DNA from: Bryopsis sp. KO-2023
Lineage: Eukaryota > Chlorophyta > Ulvophyceae > Bryopsidales > Bryopsidaceae
Assembly (NCBI GenBank): GCA_030272585.1
Contig: BSYQ01000012.1
Span: 1,488,001-1,552,000 of the forward strand
Length of the DNA stretch: 64,000 nt
Direction: 5' to 3'
Shown: positions 1 through 11,601 of the stretch, in pieces
Layout: the number at the start of each line of letters is the position of its first letter
How positions within the stretch are numbered: position 1 is the first letter of the stretch
Translations under genes and position numbers: made by a program
The notes under the pieces: generated by a model
Told to the model about the DNA's origin: nothing
The model's input: only the letters and a program-made list of their open reading frames with translations
Database searches by the model: none

Positions 1-900
1 CGTCCTTCTCAAAGCCGACCCCAAAAAACGATCCTACTCCTCTCTTTCTCTCCTTACCTCCTTGGCTCCAGAAATAAAAAGCTCTCAAGAGCACGCAAGG
101 AAATCTGGAGCAGGTCGCAGGTGATGGCTGTACACTTGGGGCCTATTTCAAGTCTCATTAAATCAGCTCTTCATGCGCACCATCATCCCCTGACGGTCTA
201 CAGCACCCAGTACTCACCAAACGCCCACCCACAGTTTCGACCTGCATACCTCTCGAACGTGCTAATCCCGGCAAGAGGCGATGAAACACCTCGCTTCTTC
301 CAGGTGCCCTCTTGTTTTGGCTGTTGCAAACATTGTCCGCCCCCCAAACATCGATACAGAATGCTGCGGAGGCGGTAAAGTCGCGTTAGATATTTGTTGA
401 CGTTTGATCAAGTGGAGTTGTTGCCTTTGTCTTATGGGTCTGCTCGTTTCACTTCTGAATCGGTCTGCAAGTTCTCATTGTTTTCGCCAGAGAACTTCTA
501 CAAAACAAGAAAGCACCTGGAAGAAGCGAGGTGTTCTATCGCCTCTCGCGGGGAGTAGCACTTTCGAGAGGTATGCAGATCTAAAATGTGGGTGGGCGTT
601 TGGAGGGTGCTGGGTGCTGTGGACGGTGCGAGGATGGGTCTGAGAATGGCGGTGCGCATGAACTGCTTATTGATTGAGACTCGAAATAGGCCCCAGGTTG
701 TGGAAAGAGTTTGGCAACAGCTTTCTCATTCTTTGCTTAGGGCACAGGCTAATGGCGTTCTGGAGCGATCTTCTTTGTCGTTTGATTCTGTTTGGGATAA
801 ACATGGGTCGAACATTGGTTTGATTGATTGTGGAAAAAAATACAGACTCGCGGAATGAAAGGTGTACAGCGACCTACTCAAGTGTACAAAAGTTCCTAAA
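1..900 (+). repeat. Dispersed repeat, copy 1, with tail of a nuclease-type retroelement ORF
   Basis: This stretch is homologous to about 12230-13350: the same landmarks occur in the same order, including the CTCTCCTTACC and GGAAATCTGGAGCAGG words, the TTTGTCTTATGGGTCT segment and the gene-like tail. From about 663 to 840 a + frame reads a diverged version (RNRPQVVERVWQQL, then VLERSSLSFDSV) of the last about 45 residues of the frame at 54741-55418. Only the C-terminal end remains, as expected for a 5'-truncated retroelement copy. The unit ends just before a tRNA gene, as the second copy does. It is non-functional as a protein. Whether copies 1 and 2 arose by segmental duplication or by separate insertions cannot be decided from the window. 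Confidence 0.6.
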
Positions 901-973
901 ATTCCCTGCGTCAAAGATTGTTACACAGAAATGTGTAGGAGCAATTTTTTTTAATTCTTTTTCGCTAAATGTC

Positions 974-1047
974 GGACCTGTAGCTCAGTTGGTTAGAGCA
1001 CCGGTCTTATGAGCCGGAAGTCGCGGGTTCGAGCCCCGCCAGGTCCA
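974..1047 (+). tRNA. tRNA, anticodon UAU by position (Ile?)
   Basis: A 74-nt cloverleaf: acceptor GGACCTG/CAGGTCC, D stem GCTC/GAGC, anticodon stem CCGGT/GCCGG with loop CTTATGA, T arm GCGGG-TTCGAGC-CCCGC, discriminator A, no encoded CCA. Loop position gives anticodon UAU, which would read AUA (Ile). The base 3' of the anticodon is G, whereas ANN-decoding tRNAs normally have A there, so the identity is uncertain. The copy at 13431-13504 is identical although its flanks have diverged. A T run about 40 nt downstream (from 1089) could end transcription. Confidence 0.85.
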
Positions 1048-1343
1048 CCCACTTCTTTGGACCACTTCTTTGGATCACCCACTGAAAACTTTTTTTATTA
1101 AGGGATCAAATCTCTTTTATATTAGTGCGGGCGTGGGCGTGCTATTAATCTTTTTTACAGCATGCCAAATCAACAACAGCCATCTAGGACAAGGTTGCGA
1201 AGAAGGCTATTTCATAGTACCTGAATTGACCGGTGAACTATGGGTGATTAAGAAACCTTTTGTGGATACTCATTCCAAAACAAGGGAGACAAATAACCGA
1301 ATTGATATTTCAAACAAAGCAAAAAAAATAAACGGTATGAATT

Positions 1344-2100
1344 TGATGTTGCAGGGAGCTCCGCTCGAGCGGAAAGTCCGGCTGTGTGGTGGCTCAAAAA
1401 ACAAACGCTGGCTCCATCGCCGCCCCGATATGCCAGAGTGGGGGATGAATTCGATAGCCGTCACTGTTTCTGGGGCTGCATACCTCCCAGTACAGTGCCC
1501 TGAATTTTTGGTTTTGTTGTAAACTCTATAAAAAACGCTGTCATTTACCCAACAGGCTGGGTCATGGGGTATAAGAAGAGAGTATGGAAAGGACAAAGTG
1601 TCTTTGTACAATTTTGTGATATTGGACTGAATAATGTTTCCCTGTTTCAACCGCGACTCGATCACAGTTCTCTGTGTTCCTGCCCCTCCTCTTAACAGCC
1701 ACAATTGAAAATATTCTGATGCACGTTTTGCTTTGGATATACCAGGTGCTTCACCTGGATCCATCCAGCCTGCATCAGAATACTCTGTAGGTCGTTAATG
1801 AGATTCAGTCCAATTAAATGGAAATATTTCACTCGTGGCCTCGAATCCTTGCAAGGCCATGTCCACGAATGCGGGATCTTTTCGTTAATTGGGGAAGGAT
1901 TTGGATCCTCTTGATCGAGAGGCATGAAGAACCAGGAGATTTTCTTGACAAGATTTGCTTGGTTATTGGTGTCACTTTATGATTTCTTGGCCATAAGGTG
2001 GTGAAAAATTGCATCATTTCTCTGAAGGCCTAGAAAAAAGACTGGAAGTGTGCATTGGAAACTGCCCTTATCGATAAGGCAAAGTCCAGCAAGAAGAATC
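1344..2100 (+). pseudogene. Alpha-2-macroglobulin pseudogene fragment
   Basis: Pieces align in order with exons 26, 28 and 29 of the A2M gene at 35750-51312. About 1344-1475 keeps the exon 26 acceptor (TTGCAG) and the GAGTGGGGGATGAATT word. About 1745-1825 matches exon 28 around the CCTGGATCCA-CCAGCCTG segment. About 1855-1930 matches the end of exon 28. About 1970-2100 matches intron 28 plus exon 29 (TTGGAAACTGCCCTT). Because intron sequence is retained, this is a decayed genomic duplicate and not a retrocopy. Frames are broken throughout. It shows that the A2M family once had at least a third copy here, also next to a tRNA gene. Confidence 0.75.
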
Positions 2101-2439
2101 CCCTCTACCCCCTCTCCGCATTTCTTTTTTGTTGTGTTCATCACATATCCCTCGCGAGTGTGTTTTGAGCTGTTCGACCAGTTCCGTCACTCGAGTTCAT
2201 AAAAATCAGTGATTCTTATCTCACTGGCGGTTCTTGTGTACAATTGCGTTTTTGGCGCAAATGTTGGAGGCACCAGCACAAAAAGCGAGCAACTCGGGGC
2301 GAACAATCTCATTGAAATAACACCACACGTCATCGCGACCTGGTGGGACGCAATTGCAATTCCGACAAGTCTCCCAACCAGTGCGCTAGCATCAAGTGAT
2401 CAACGCGCCAGAATCAGGCTTAAACATCCTCCACTGCAA

Positions 2440-3307
2440 TCACAGGTTCGTTGCTCTCCCAGAACGCCACATGGTTCAGACGTGGTTCGTCATAGGATCC
2501 AGGGGGTGGGCTGGAATGTATTAGCTGTCGATTCTTTCACACAATGACGTCGCCTGGCTGCCAGTCGGCAATCCACACCCTTTCAGGCGCCGTCGCTCCC
2601 TGAGCACCCAGGAACTCTTCCAGCAGTTCGTGAGTTTCTTCCACGCTCATGCCCTCGAACGAATGCATAGTGAAAGGCGTGGCGAGGAGTGACGTCACTC
2701 CGGTTCCCTTTTCCTGGATAACCGTTATAGTCCTCCACCATGCACTCTCCTGGGTAGCTGCTTTTCACCAGCTCTTCCAACTGTTCTGGGTTCTCATAGG
2801 ACATGCCGCTTTCGCGCAGCGAGTAAGTTGCTTTAAACAACTCGGGAAGAGCTCCATTCTTGTAGTATCGTGTCCGCAGCTTGTGAGCGACCTGCTTCTG
2901 CTCATCAGTGAGGAGCGAGTAGGCTTTTACAGTGCTCGCGAACGCCGTTCCCGCGTTTGGCGCCGCAATTTTCATGTACATGTAGCTGTACATATGAGGG
3001 CACAACCGCTGGCTCGCATCCATATGCCAAGTTCGTCTCCCCGTCCGTTTGGGGCGTTTCGAAGTCGAGCCGTTGTTGTCGTCCGAGTCCATGTTTTGTG
3101 CCGCGATCGCCAGCCAAGAGAATCCAGCACCTGAGAAACACAACAAACTGATTTTGTTGGTTTGTGAATCCAAAGCAAAGCGTCTTCACCTTGGGCTTCA
3201 GATATCCCTCCATCAAGGTCCATTCCTGACACGTCTGCTCCAAAGTCCTCGTGGATAGGAGTAAAAGAAACCCCCAGGTTCTTGGCGTCCACTGCGAGGT
3301 CGCCCAT
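2440..3307 (-). pseudogene. TauD/TfdA-type 2-oxoglutarate dioxygenase remnant
   Basis: The minus strand encodes recognisable parts of the Fe(II)/2-oxoglutarate dioxygenase family that includes taurine dioxygenase. The N-terminal part (HEDFGADVSGMDL) starts at an ATG at 3307. An intron of about 59 nt (3131-3189) follows. Next come a segment with the WHMDAS iron-binding H-x-D motif and the AGTAFAS segment, then GMSVEETHELLEEF and a WQPGDVIV block where the distal iron-binding region begins. Defects: TGA stands where the family has Trp (after DVIV), the reading frame shifts near 2690 and again near 2490, and the HPLVRTHP-like block and part of the N-terminal half are missing. The defects indicate a dead gene; a diverged gene with further introns is less likely. 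Confidence 0.65.
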
Positions 3308-3967
3308 CCCCAACCGCACGCAGCATTCTATAAAACCTGGGGTGGTGGAAGTGTTGGCGCTGCCTCTGTTTGAAGCGGAACTGGTTCAGAAACAGACAGT
3401 CGTTCCATGATACTGAAATTTGCATTCTTTCTGCAAACGCGCAACGAAAGGTTGCTTCATTTTGTTTCGAAAAACGTCGATTTTATGCTCTCCATTTGCG
3501 TGAATCGTGCATCGTTGTCAGGACAGGTGTTTGAGTTCGGGGAAAGAACGTTGTGTCCAGAAAATGATCCGCGAGATTTGTCACTGGGAGGTGTATGTCT
3601 GACTCGTTTCGCTCGCGCCGAAAATATAGCCACCAAACTCGACGTTTCTTCCTTCCCAGCCAAGAGCGTTTTACGTAGAGTGTGAAGAGTGCGAAGCGTA
3701 GATCGTGGAAGAAAAGTCGTTCCTTCTGTGGTGAGTGCATCGACGCTTTGAAAGTTTTTCTCCCTGTCTATCTCGTTTTGGATAAATTGTAGGCGGATGT
3801 TTGTGATGCTTCTGTGCGAGTTCCAGGGATGTGAGCTGTTGGGTTGTTTGGATTTGTGGTTGAGATGTTCGAGATGTCTCGATTGTTGCGTCTGGTTGGT
3901 TCTTCGTTCGTTTCATCCTTTGGTTTCGTTTCGACCATCTGGTCGTAGATGGTGGGCCGGCTTCAAT

Positions 3968-6404
3968 CATGTCGCCCCCATCCCTTCTTCCTATTCAAGT
4001 CAAAAAAACTCAGCCACTGTTTAGTTGTTTCTGCCCTTGGTTGGAGCACACCTACCCAAGGAAAGCTGTTTCAAGACAATATCAAGTGGATGGAGCCTGC
4101 AATTCTTGGCGCTCCATTTGAAAAAAAAAATCCCAATGGTATGTTCAAGAAAAAGATGCGAAGGCAGGTCTGGTTCCTTCTCGAGGTTTTTCCCTGGCTG
4201 CAGTTTATTTGAAGTTTCGTTGCAAGAATTAGTTGGTTTCACAGCAATGGTTTCTTCACCATTTTCAATTCTCAATGGTTTTTGGTTTCTGAGTCAATAT
4301 TAGCATTTATCACAAGCATGCACCCACCAGCCCAATGAAAATGGATACAGAAAAAAGAACAGGGAGGGGGATATTTCTGCAGTGGTGTTGGTCTTTTGAG
4401 GGAATTTTTCTTTTTTTTCTACTGATGTGTCGTAGATACATTTTATTTAATTAATTAACTTATTTTTAATTTTTTTTTTGTATTTTCTGCAGATAAAAGA
4501 TCTGAGCGATGCCTTGTCATCGTAAGTGAATCTTTCTCGACCAGAATCTGTAATGTCTTTTCTTGTGTTTTTTTTTTTTCCCAGAATAAATTCTGGCCAA
4601 ATTTTCTTGATTTTCATAAAAGGATCACCTAGAAAAAGAAGAAACAGCAACAGCGGAGCCCAAACAGAACTGGCAGTTATTTTTGTGTAGCTACACACCA
4701 TGCGAATTTACTGATTTTCGGAATCCGATTGGAGCTGCCCACAACCATACATTCTTTGGGTGGTTTCGATTCGCAAGTCAGCGAATCCTTCCCTCAACCA
4801 TGGTGTCGATATAAAATTACACCTTTTCCTTTTTTTTTTCTTTTTTTTTTCGCAGCCCAATACACTGTCCGAGACCTTGGAGCTGCAAAGTTCCGTCAAT
4901 CGGGGAAGGCCGATCGTCGGAGTGGAGCCCTCCAGGCGGAAAGGTCGAAGAAGATGAAAAGATCAGGGACTGCCAAGGCAAAATCGAAGGCCTTCGGAAT
5001 CTCGGTCGTGCTCGGATTGGACATGATGGATTGGATGCCTTGTAAGTATTTTCTTCTTTTTTTATTTTTTTTTCTTGCTAAACTTTATTCCCTCTTAGAA
5101 TTATATTTATTTTCATGTCCACGATTCAACAGAAATTTGAAAAAAAAAAAATTGTGCCGGGGATCATCATTATTTTGGTACTATCGGTTGAATTAATTCT
5201 GAGGTTGAGCTGGAATTTCTGCCGAGATATGTTTTTCGATGTGAAGGATATTATGTTTTCTCTTTTGCATTTATATTACAATTTCAGGCAATTTTTCAGT
5301 CAAGTCTGAAGTCTAATGTTTAAAGAGTGTGGGAAAATAGGATAAGGACACAAAATCAAATTTTTGTGTCTATTTAATTTTTTTTCTGTTCATTTGGTGT
5401 TCTTGCCCCGCAGTTTTTTTTGTTTTTTTTTAATCTGTCAGCATCACAACCTTGAGAAAAACTCCCAGAATCAGAATTCTTGTGGAGGTTTTTCAACAAG
5501 AAACCAGTTTCGCACCCTATTGAACAAAAGTGGCAAAAGTGGCTTTGAATCTGGTTGAATGTTTGATTTTTTTTTTTTTTTGAAGCACGAGAAGAGCCAT
5601 CATTCAACCATTTGATGATGGAGGTCACTAATCAGCTCAGGAGGATGAGTATCGAAGGTAAAAATTTCGAGAAGTATTTTCATGGGGTTTATTTGCATGT
5701 CCAGAATTAAAAAAAGAAAAAACGATTCATCTGAGATCATCATTATGTTTGTATTATCATTTCTGAGCCGGGTGGATGGAATTTCTGCCGAGATATATCG
5801 CTTTCAATCTGGGTTGAAGGTTTTTTCGTTTTGGGAATATTTGCAGAAAAAGAAGAGCCAGCGAAAATGATGGCAGAGATGACCAACAAGCTGAAGAAGA
5901 TGTCGCTTCAGGGTAAATTTTTTTGATAATTATTTTCATGAGGTTTATTTGCGTGTCAAAAATTTCTCAACAAAAATAAAGAAGATTTCAGGCCATTTTT
6001 TTATTAAGCTTGAAGTACAAATGATGAGCGTTTTTCAAACAGCCCGCATATGAAAAAAACAAATCCAATTTTTTTGTCTAATTGATTTTTCTGTCCATTT
6101 TGTGTTCTTGTCCCGCAATGTTTTTTTTTGTTTTTAATTTGTGCGCATCATGGCCTGGAGAAAATCTGTCAGATTCAAAAGTCTTTTCAGTAGGCTTTTT
6201 TCATCCAAAAAACCAGTTTTACAACCACACCCTATTGAACAGTGCACAGAAGTGGCGTCGAATCTGAGTAAAGGTTTTGATTTTGGGAAAATATTTGTAG
6301 ATCGAGAAGATCCAGGGAAAGCGATGGCACAGTTGATTAGTCAACTGGAGAACTTTTCACTGGGGCCTTCTCAAACCTCAAATGCAGCCAGGACTTCAAT
6401 CTGA
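3968..6404 (+). CDS. Unrecognised gene, 3' part, with three repeated phase-1 exons
   Basis: Four exons join in consistent phase: 4856-5041, 5586-5657, 5847-5912 and 6301-6404 (TGA). Each has a plausible acceptor and a GT donor, and all introns are phase 1. The first gives a basic Lys/Arg/Ala-rich segment, then FGISVVLGLDMMDWMP. The next three give related repeats of 20-25 residues with the shared pattern [R/K]-E-[E/D]-P, then Met/Leu-rich helix, then [M/F]-S-[L/I]; for example KEEPAKMMAEMTNKLKKMSL. The protein ends NAARTSI. Introns between repeat exons are also similar, so the exon+intron unit was duplicated in tandem. The 5' end is unresolved: an ATG at 3968 and a small candidate exon near 4493-4521 are possible, but the latter does not fit the phase. 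I do not recognise the protein. Confidence 0.5.
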
Positions 6405-9400
6405 AAACGGTAAGCAGCACCAACAACTCATCCTTCTTTTTTTCATCCAAATCTATGCAAGCCTGTAGAAAAAGGGAAAAGAAAAAAAACATAAATGAAT
6501 ACATCAAGAAAGAATCTGGTTAGGATGGAAAAAGCCTGTTTCTGTTTTCTTTTCTTTTTTGGTGAAGGGGGTGTTTCGTGGATCAGAAAAAGGTGTGGGG
6601 TTGCATCAGTGAGGCTGCCTGGATTCTGGATTTATGAGTTAAAAAAAAATCTTTGTTTTTTGTTTTCTTTTGCCATCATTGGATATTGAGCCAAGATGAG
6701 GGTTTACAACCAGAATACACACTGTAAAAAAACAGAGTGGCTGTGTTGTGGTTTCCTCGTTTTTCCTTCAGGAATAAATGGGTTGTGTGATAATGTAGAA
6801 CTTTCTTTTCTTCGAGATGGGGCGGTCTTGGTGAGGTTTGGCGTTGTTTTTTTGCTGACCTCAAGAAATGGAGCCTGATCATACAATGAGGAGGAGTCCA
6901 TTCGCTTGGGGTGCCTACCACCACAATGGAGGGTTCATTTGCTGGAGTTGTAAAGCTTTGGGGGGCCCAACTGGATATCTCAATCATTCGCCCAAGAACG
7001 ATCGAGAAAAAATCGTTTTCTTATGAGAAAAAACTCATCCAAAAAAAAAAAGTTGCGACCGAAAAGACGTCATTTTTTCTGGGTTTTTCATGAGAAGGGT
7101 GTTGCGATTTGGTCCAGCAGCAGATCAGAAATGGAAAGAGATCCTCAGTGGGGGAAAAAAAAACACCACCTGGATGCTGAAGGGCCACAGTGGAATTCGG
7201 GAGAGGGGAAGTGATTCCAGCAGAAAAAAAAAAGAACTTGATCTGGATCAAAAGAAAAGGATCCAAAGGTAGATCATTGGACTGGAAAAAAAGATGCGAA
7301 TTTTCACATGGTGGAAGTTGGACCAACTTTGGAATGGTATGGTGGTTCAGTGTGGGTTCTGAGGAAATGCATTGAAGTTGGGCAGAAAAAATATCGTGCA
7401 TTGGTGGGGGATCGTTCATAAACAAAAAAGAAAAGAACAGCAAAAAAGAAGAAAAAGCATTGGCTGGGTGCCTAGAAAGACAAAAAAGATGCTGAGAAAG
7501 ATGTGGGTGGTTTTGATCATGGGGGAAAAGTCGGTAGAGCAGCATGCATTGGATGCAATTTTAGATTTTAGAGGGGGGGGGGGTTAAAGATCCACGAAAT
7601 AGTGCATTCATATTGGAGAATCCAAAAGAAAAATAAAAAAAGGGGAAAAAGAGAAGCATTGGCTGGGTGCATAATGACTAGGTGAAAGCCAGTGTGTTTT
7701 TCTGGGGTTCTCTCTCCAATGCAAAATCAAAAAGAAAAAAATATATCTGCGCGGATACTCAGGAAAAAGTATGAGGGATGGGGAGAGTTCATGTTGTCTG
7801 AACATTGTGTGGCTGGGTTTCGGAAAGCAAACAAAAAAAATTAGAAAAACTGGAGAAACAGGGGGAAAATGGGTTCGTAGCTGGAAAAAGGGGGTGGGGT
7901 GTGTGAAGGGTTATCTATGGTAAAAAAAGTTTAAGAGTGACATAGGGAGGTCTGATTGGGGATTGGTGTAAGGGTAGAATCTGACAGGTTTTTGTCTGTT
8001 TCAAATCAGTGTTTTATGAAAAGGGTTAGTGGATCGCTTTGGATGAAGGAGGGGGTGTATTTGGGAATAGATTTAAAGATTGGGATATGTTGAGAAAGGT
8101 AAGAACAGGCGAAAATTGAAATCAGCTGATTTCAGTCTTGCAGATCCTTGGCCCTGTTATATGCTCAGTCCACCAACCTCTGACTACCACAAAAACGCTA
8201 CTGATATATTTTTCCTGCCAAGATATATATCAAATTAGCTCATCAATGCCATAAAAGTGTGTGTTAAATTGATGTGTGTGGCAGACTATGTTTTGTCAGA
8301 AAAGATGGTGCATCTTGATTCTGGCCCCTTCAATTGCAAATTTATTTGGAGTTTTGGGGCTGAGATTTCTGGGTGTTGATGTTGAGGGGAATTCTTATTT
8401 TCTGGTGTCCATCCATTCCACCCGATCTAACTATGATTAGTCATACCGCTCCCTTCTCTGTGGAAACCACTAACAAACTCTACAATCCAATGGCTGAATA
8501 AATCACACAAGGTGTTGGGAATCTTAGAAATCTGTTTGCCTTTTTCTGTATTTCTTTTCAAAATCAGTCAAACCAATGTTCATTGGCTTTTCACCTGGGG
8601 CCTGAAAAGCCTCAGGTTTTTTGTTTTTTTTACGATCTCAACCAATGAGCTATTCATGCCCTCCATTATCCTTGCACCCATCAACTTTTTACACCATTTC
8701 TGGATTCGAACTCCATGTACTAAATCCTCCAGACCCCCTTGATGGGGGACATTACCGCGCGTCCCCATCAACACCCCTCCCCCCCCCCCTCCTGCCCTCC
8801 CTCCTCCAATAAATTAAAAAAAAAAACAATTGGGAGGATGGGTTTTAAAAAACAATTGGAACAAATTTGGAGTCTTGTGATATGGATTCTCAAGTCCAAA
8901 GGGACTATCTTCCTTTTTTTGTGGAGAAGCTTCAGATAGGGTATCGTTCTTGATCTGGCCACAAGATATCCATTGCTTGGTTTGATGGGGCCCAAAACTG
9001 AACAGCTAGCTATGCCTATTCTGGCCATTTTCCAACTGCCATTTTCCTTTTTTTTTTTTGGCCATTTACCCCCTCTGCCTAATGATCAGGCAGAGGGGGT
9101 TTTCAATTTTTGTTTGAAACCAGTGGAAACTCCATTCACCCATCCCATCTTGTTCAATAAAAATCTTAACATTTGAGATATGCTAAGACATATAATTCTG
9201 TGTGAAGGCCATGGATGCATGGCTCCCCACAACCCGCAACACCCTGCAAAACCGAGCAACACATTCCATAATGAAACGCAACATGAAAAGTGCAAAATTT
9301 CCAACCCAATATATACCTCTTGTGTGGTTAATTCCAATGGATACAGGAATAACATTCACAAAGGAAATATATCATTTCCTGTTTCGATATCTTTTCACCC

Positions 9401-10775
9401 CACATGAAAACAAAAGACTTTCACATAATCAATTTGCAATTTCAAGCACCCCAAAGATTTGATAAATTTCATTTTGAACTTTTTTTATTCACCATCGGAT
9501 TTCTGGATCACCAAGGATAAAACTTAGGTCAATTTTTGGCCAAAAAAAAATCTTTTGAGATTTTGTGCTGGCTCGTTGGGAAGACAAAAGAAAACCATGA
9601 CTAATACCCTGTTTCCCTCTAGACCCAATCAGAAATCCGGTCCTCAGTTGAAGAAAATTCAACAGTTTTTCAAAATCACAATATTGTTTGTACGTACATG
9701 GAGTATTTATGGAGTGTTCGACTTGTCCCTCTTTCAACCAGCATAGCCCAACGCTGAAGTGTGGGAAAGACAGCTCAACACTGTTTCATTTAGAAGAGGC
9801 ATGAAGGAAATTCTCCATCCCTTTCTGAATGATGGGAAGATGCCTTACTCCATGCACTGCATCCAAGTTTGCCTTTCTAGAATCGAGTAGACCGTTCCAG
9901 CATCCACCATTTCCAACATTGCCCATCTCTCAGCCGTACATGCTTCTGCAAGAGTCGAGCAGTAATTTCCCCAACCAAATCCCTTTTGATTTTCCTCCAT
10001 CGATCTGCATCATCACCCAAGGAACAACCCCCCGACAAACATCATCCGATTATGAATTTCCACCAAACAGGGATGAAATCCTACTCCTGAAGGGGTTTGC
10101 ATTGGTCTGTCGAGACAGCCCTTGAATGGAATCCAGAGGAAAGAAATAATCGTTGGGATGACCGAGGTGCTTGGCCAGACGATGTCAGCAGCCGTATCAT
10201 CAAGAATTCCTCGCGCTCCAGAAACCCTTCAAGAGTAGTTCTTGGATTCACAATTCACAGTTCAGAGGCCAAGGGCAATGATCCCCAATTCCCAACAATG
10301 CCTGCAATCCAAGAGGACATGGTGCTTCTCTAATCTATTCCCACAGTCTCCCACCCTGGAGACTAGAGTGGGGAATTGCTAATGCTTTCTGGTGTCATTC
10401 CCAGGAGAACATTGAGAATTTTTGCATTGGTCGTGTCGACAAGAGAGTCCCAGATCCGTTTAGCTTAGGAAAGATACGAATGCTCTTAGTCGGATCAAAG
10501 CATCAGAATGGCAACCCACAGAAGAGCTAAAAGAGGTACAACACCAACTTCGACAGCTCCATCTGTTCCATCGAAACCTGCAACAGCATTAATTCATCAA
10601 CAATAAAAACATACTGATTCAATTAGGCGATTTAGAGACGATGGGGATATGCATTTACGTTTGTTGCTCAAAGATCATTGTTTTTCTACCCTCACATCCT
10701 TAGAGAGAAGCCATGATTTCCTGGACAGACTCCCTGGCTGTGGCTGAGCTATACTTGAAGCATTTCTTCCGAGGG
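6405..10775. other. Long non-coding stretch with dispersed repeats
   Basis: No convincing gene. The sequence has many homopurine runs and frequent stops in all frames. About 8338-8480 is homologous to about 34640-34830 (both contain CTGTCCATTCCACCC-like and AATTCTTATTTT/AATTCATACTTT words). About 8640-8760 is homologous to about 11820-11960 (CAATGAGCT, ATTATCCTTG, GGATTCGAACTC). These are copies of unclassified dispersed repeats. Confidence 0.5.
9069..9099. repeat. Perfect 12-bp hairpin
   Basis: Arms CCCCCTCTGCCT (9069-9080) and AGGCAGAGGGGG (9088-9099) are separated by AATGATC. T-rich sequence lies on both sides. It resembles a bacterial terminator in shape, but the window is eukaryotic and no gene ends here; a small fold-back repeat is more likely. 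Confidence 0.7.
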
Positions 10776-11601
10776 TCAAAAACCACATAATAATTTTTCT
10801 GCTACATATCGACCAGCCCGCTCCTGTAAAATAAAATCCACATCACCAGGGGTGAAATGCATCTCAGAGCGCTCAAAAATCTCAGAACCACACCTCGCGT
10901 TAAATGACTCCCCACCCAACCCAGTAGCCCGAACTGGAAACGATTTTTTCATGTCTTGAAACATTTCCATTGGTATGATTGAATTACCAGCAGGGTTTGC
11001 AAGCAGGGTTTTGCTTGCATGCAAGATGCCTGCTCCTGGGTTCCATTTCAATTTTTGTTGATTCCACTGATCCTGCACGTGCTGTCGAAGAGAATGAATG
11101 GAATTCCGGAGGCTCTCTTCACTAATGAGTTTGCCTCCTCACAGATCGACATCCTCGTTGACCTTCATTGGATATGAACACTCCAGCAATATCGCTCACT
11201 CTTTTGGAGAGCCCCGATGTAACCAGGCAGTGTAGATTGTCGATGGAATTGACAGCAATTTGGCATGAAAAGCTCTTTTCAATGCTGGTGTCAAATTCTC
11301 CGATCACACAGAAACCTGGGAGGCCTCAATAGACCCATCCGATTGCATGAATCGAGAAAGGAATGTGCATTCTGTCCGCCATGCGTGGATCTCTATTACT
11401 CCTACTATGATAATCCAGACTTGAAAAGGTGATGGCCAAAGCATCGTGCACCTCCTCCTCACCCACCCCATTGTGAATTGCTTGTATCATTTGGGAAATC
11501 TCCCCTTTTGAGTCGTCAGGATGCGAGCCTTCCCCATCAATCTGGAATTCAAAAGAAAGCAAACAATCACATCTACCCTCGAAAAACCCCCAAAGAAACA
11601 A
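10776..11601 (-). pseudogene. Possible decayed coding region, unrecognised
   Basis: The minus strand has protein-like composition in successive frames. About 11571-11328 reads from an acceptor-like CCAG into a segment ending IPFSIHAIGW. After a TGA the frame continues with GEFDTSIEKSFSC and NLHCLVTSGLSKRVSDIAGV. Then a frame change leads to about 11130-10776 (SLRQHVQDQWNQQKLKWN, later GDVDFILQERAGRYVAEK). The stop and shift suggest a pseudogene, or an intron-containing gene I cannot assemble. I cannot name the family. Confidence 0.3.

Noticed and set aside
2440..2600. Possibility that TGA codes for Trp (TGA at the Trp place of the dioxygenase, and TGA after EWTS at about 32380)
   Set aside because: The A2M genes use TGG for Trp throughout and both copies end at TGA; the two cases are in broken or uncertain genes, so mutation is simpler.
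4493..4521. 29-nt exon of the 3968-6404 gene
   Set aside because: It has good splice signals, but its phase does not match the next exon, so it was not included.
7021..7545. 174-codon minus-strand frame
   Set aside because: Its composition reflects purine-rich + strand DNA (Phe/Ser/Pro-rich), without domain or splice context.
9069..9099. Rho-independent terminator
   Set aside because: The hairpin shape fits, but the sequence is nuclear eukaryotic and no bacterial-type gene precedes it.
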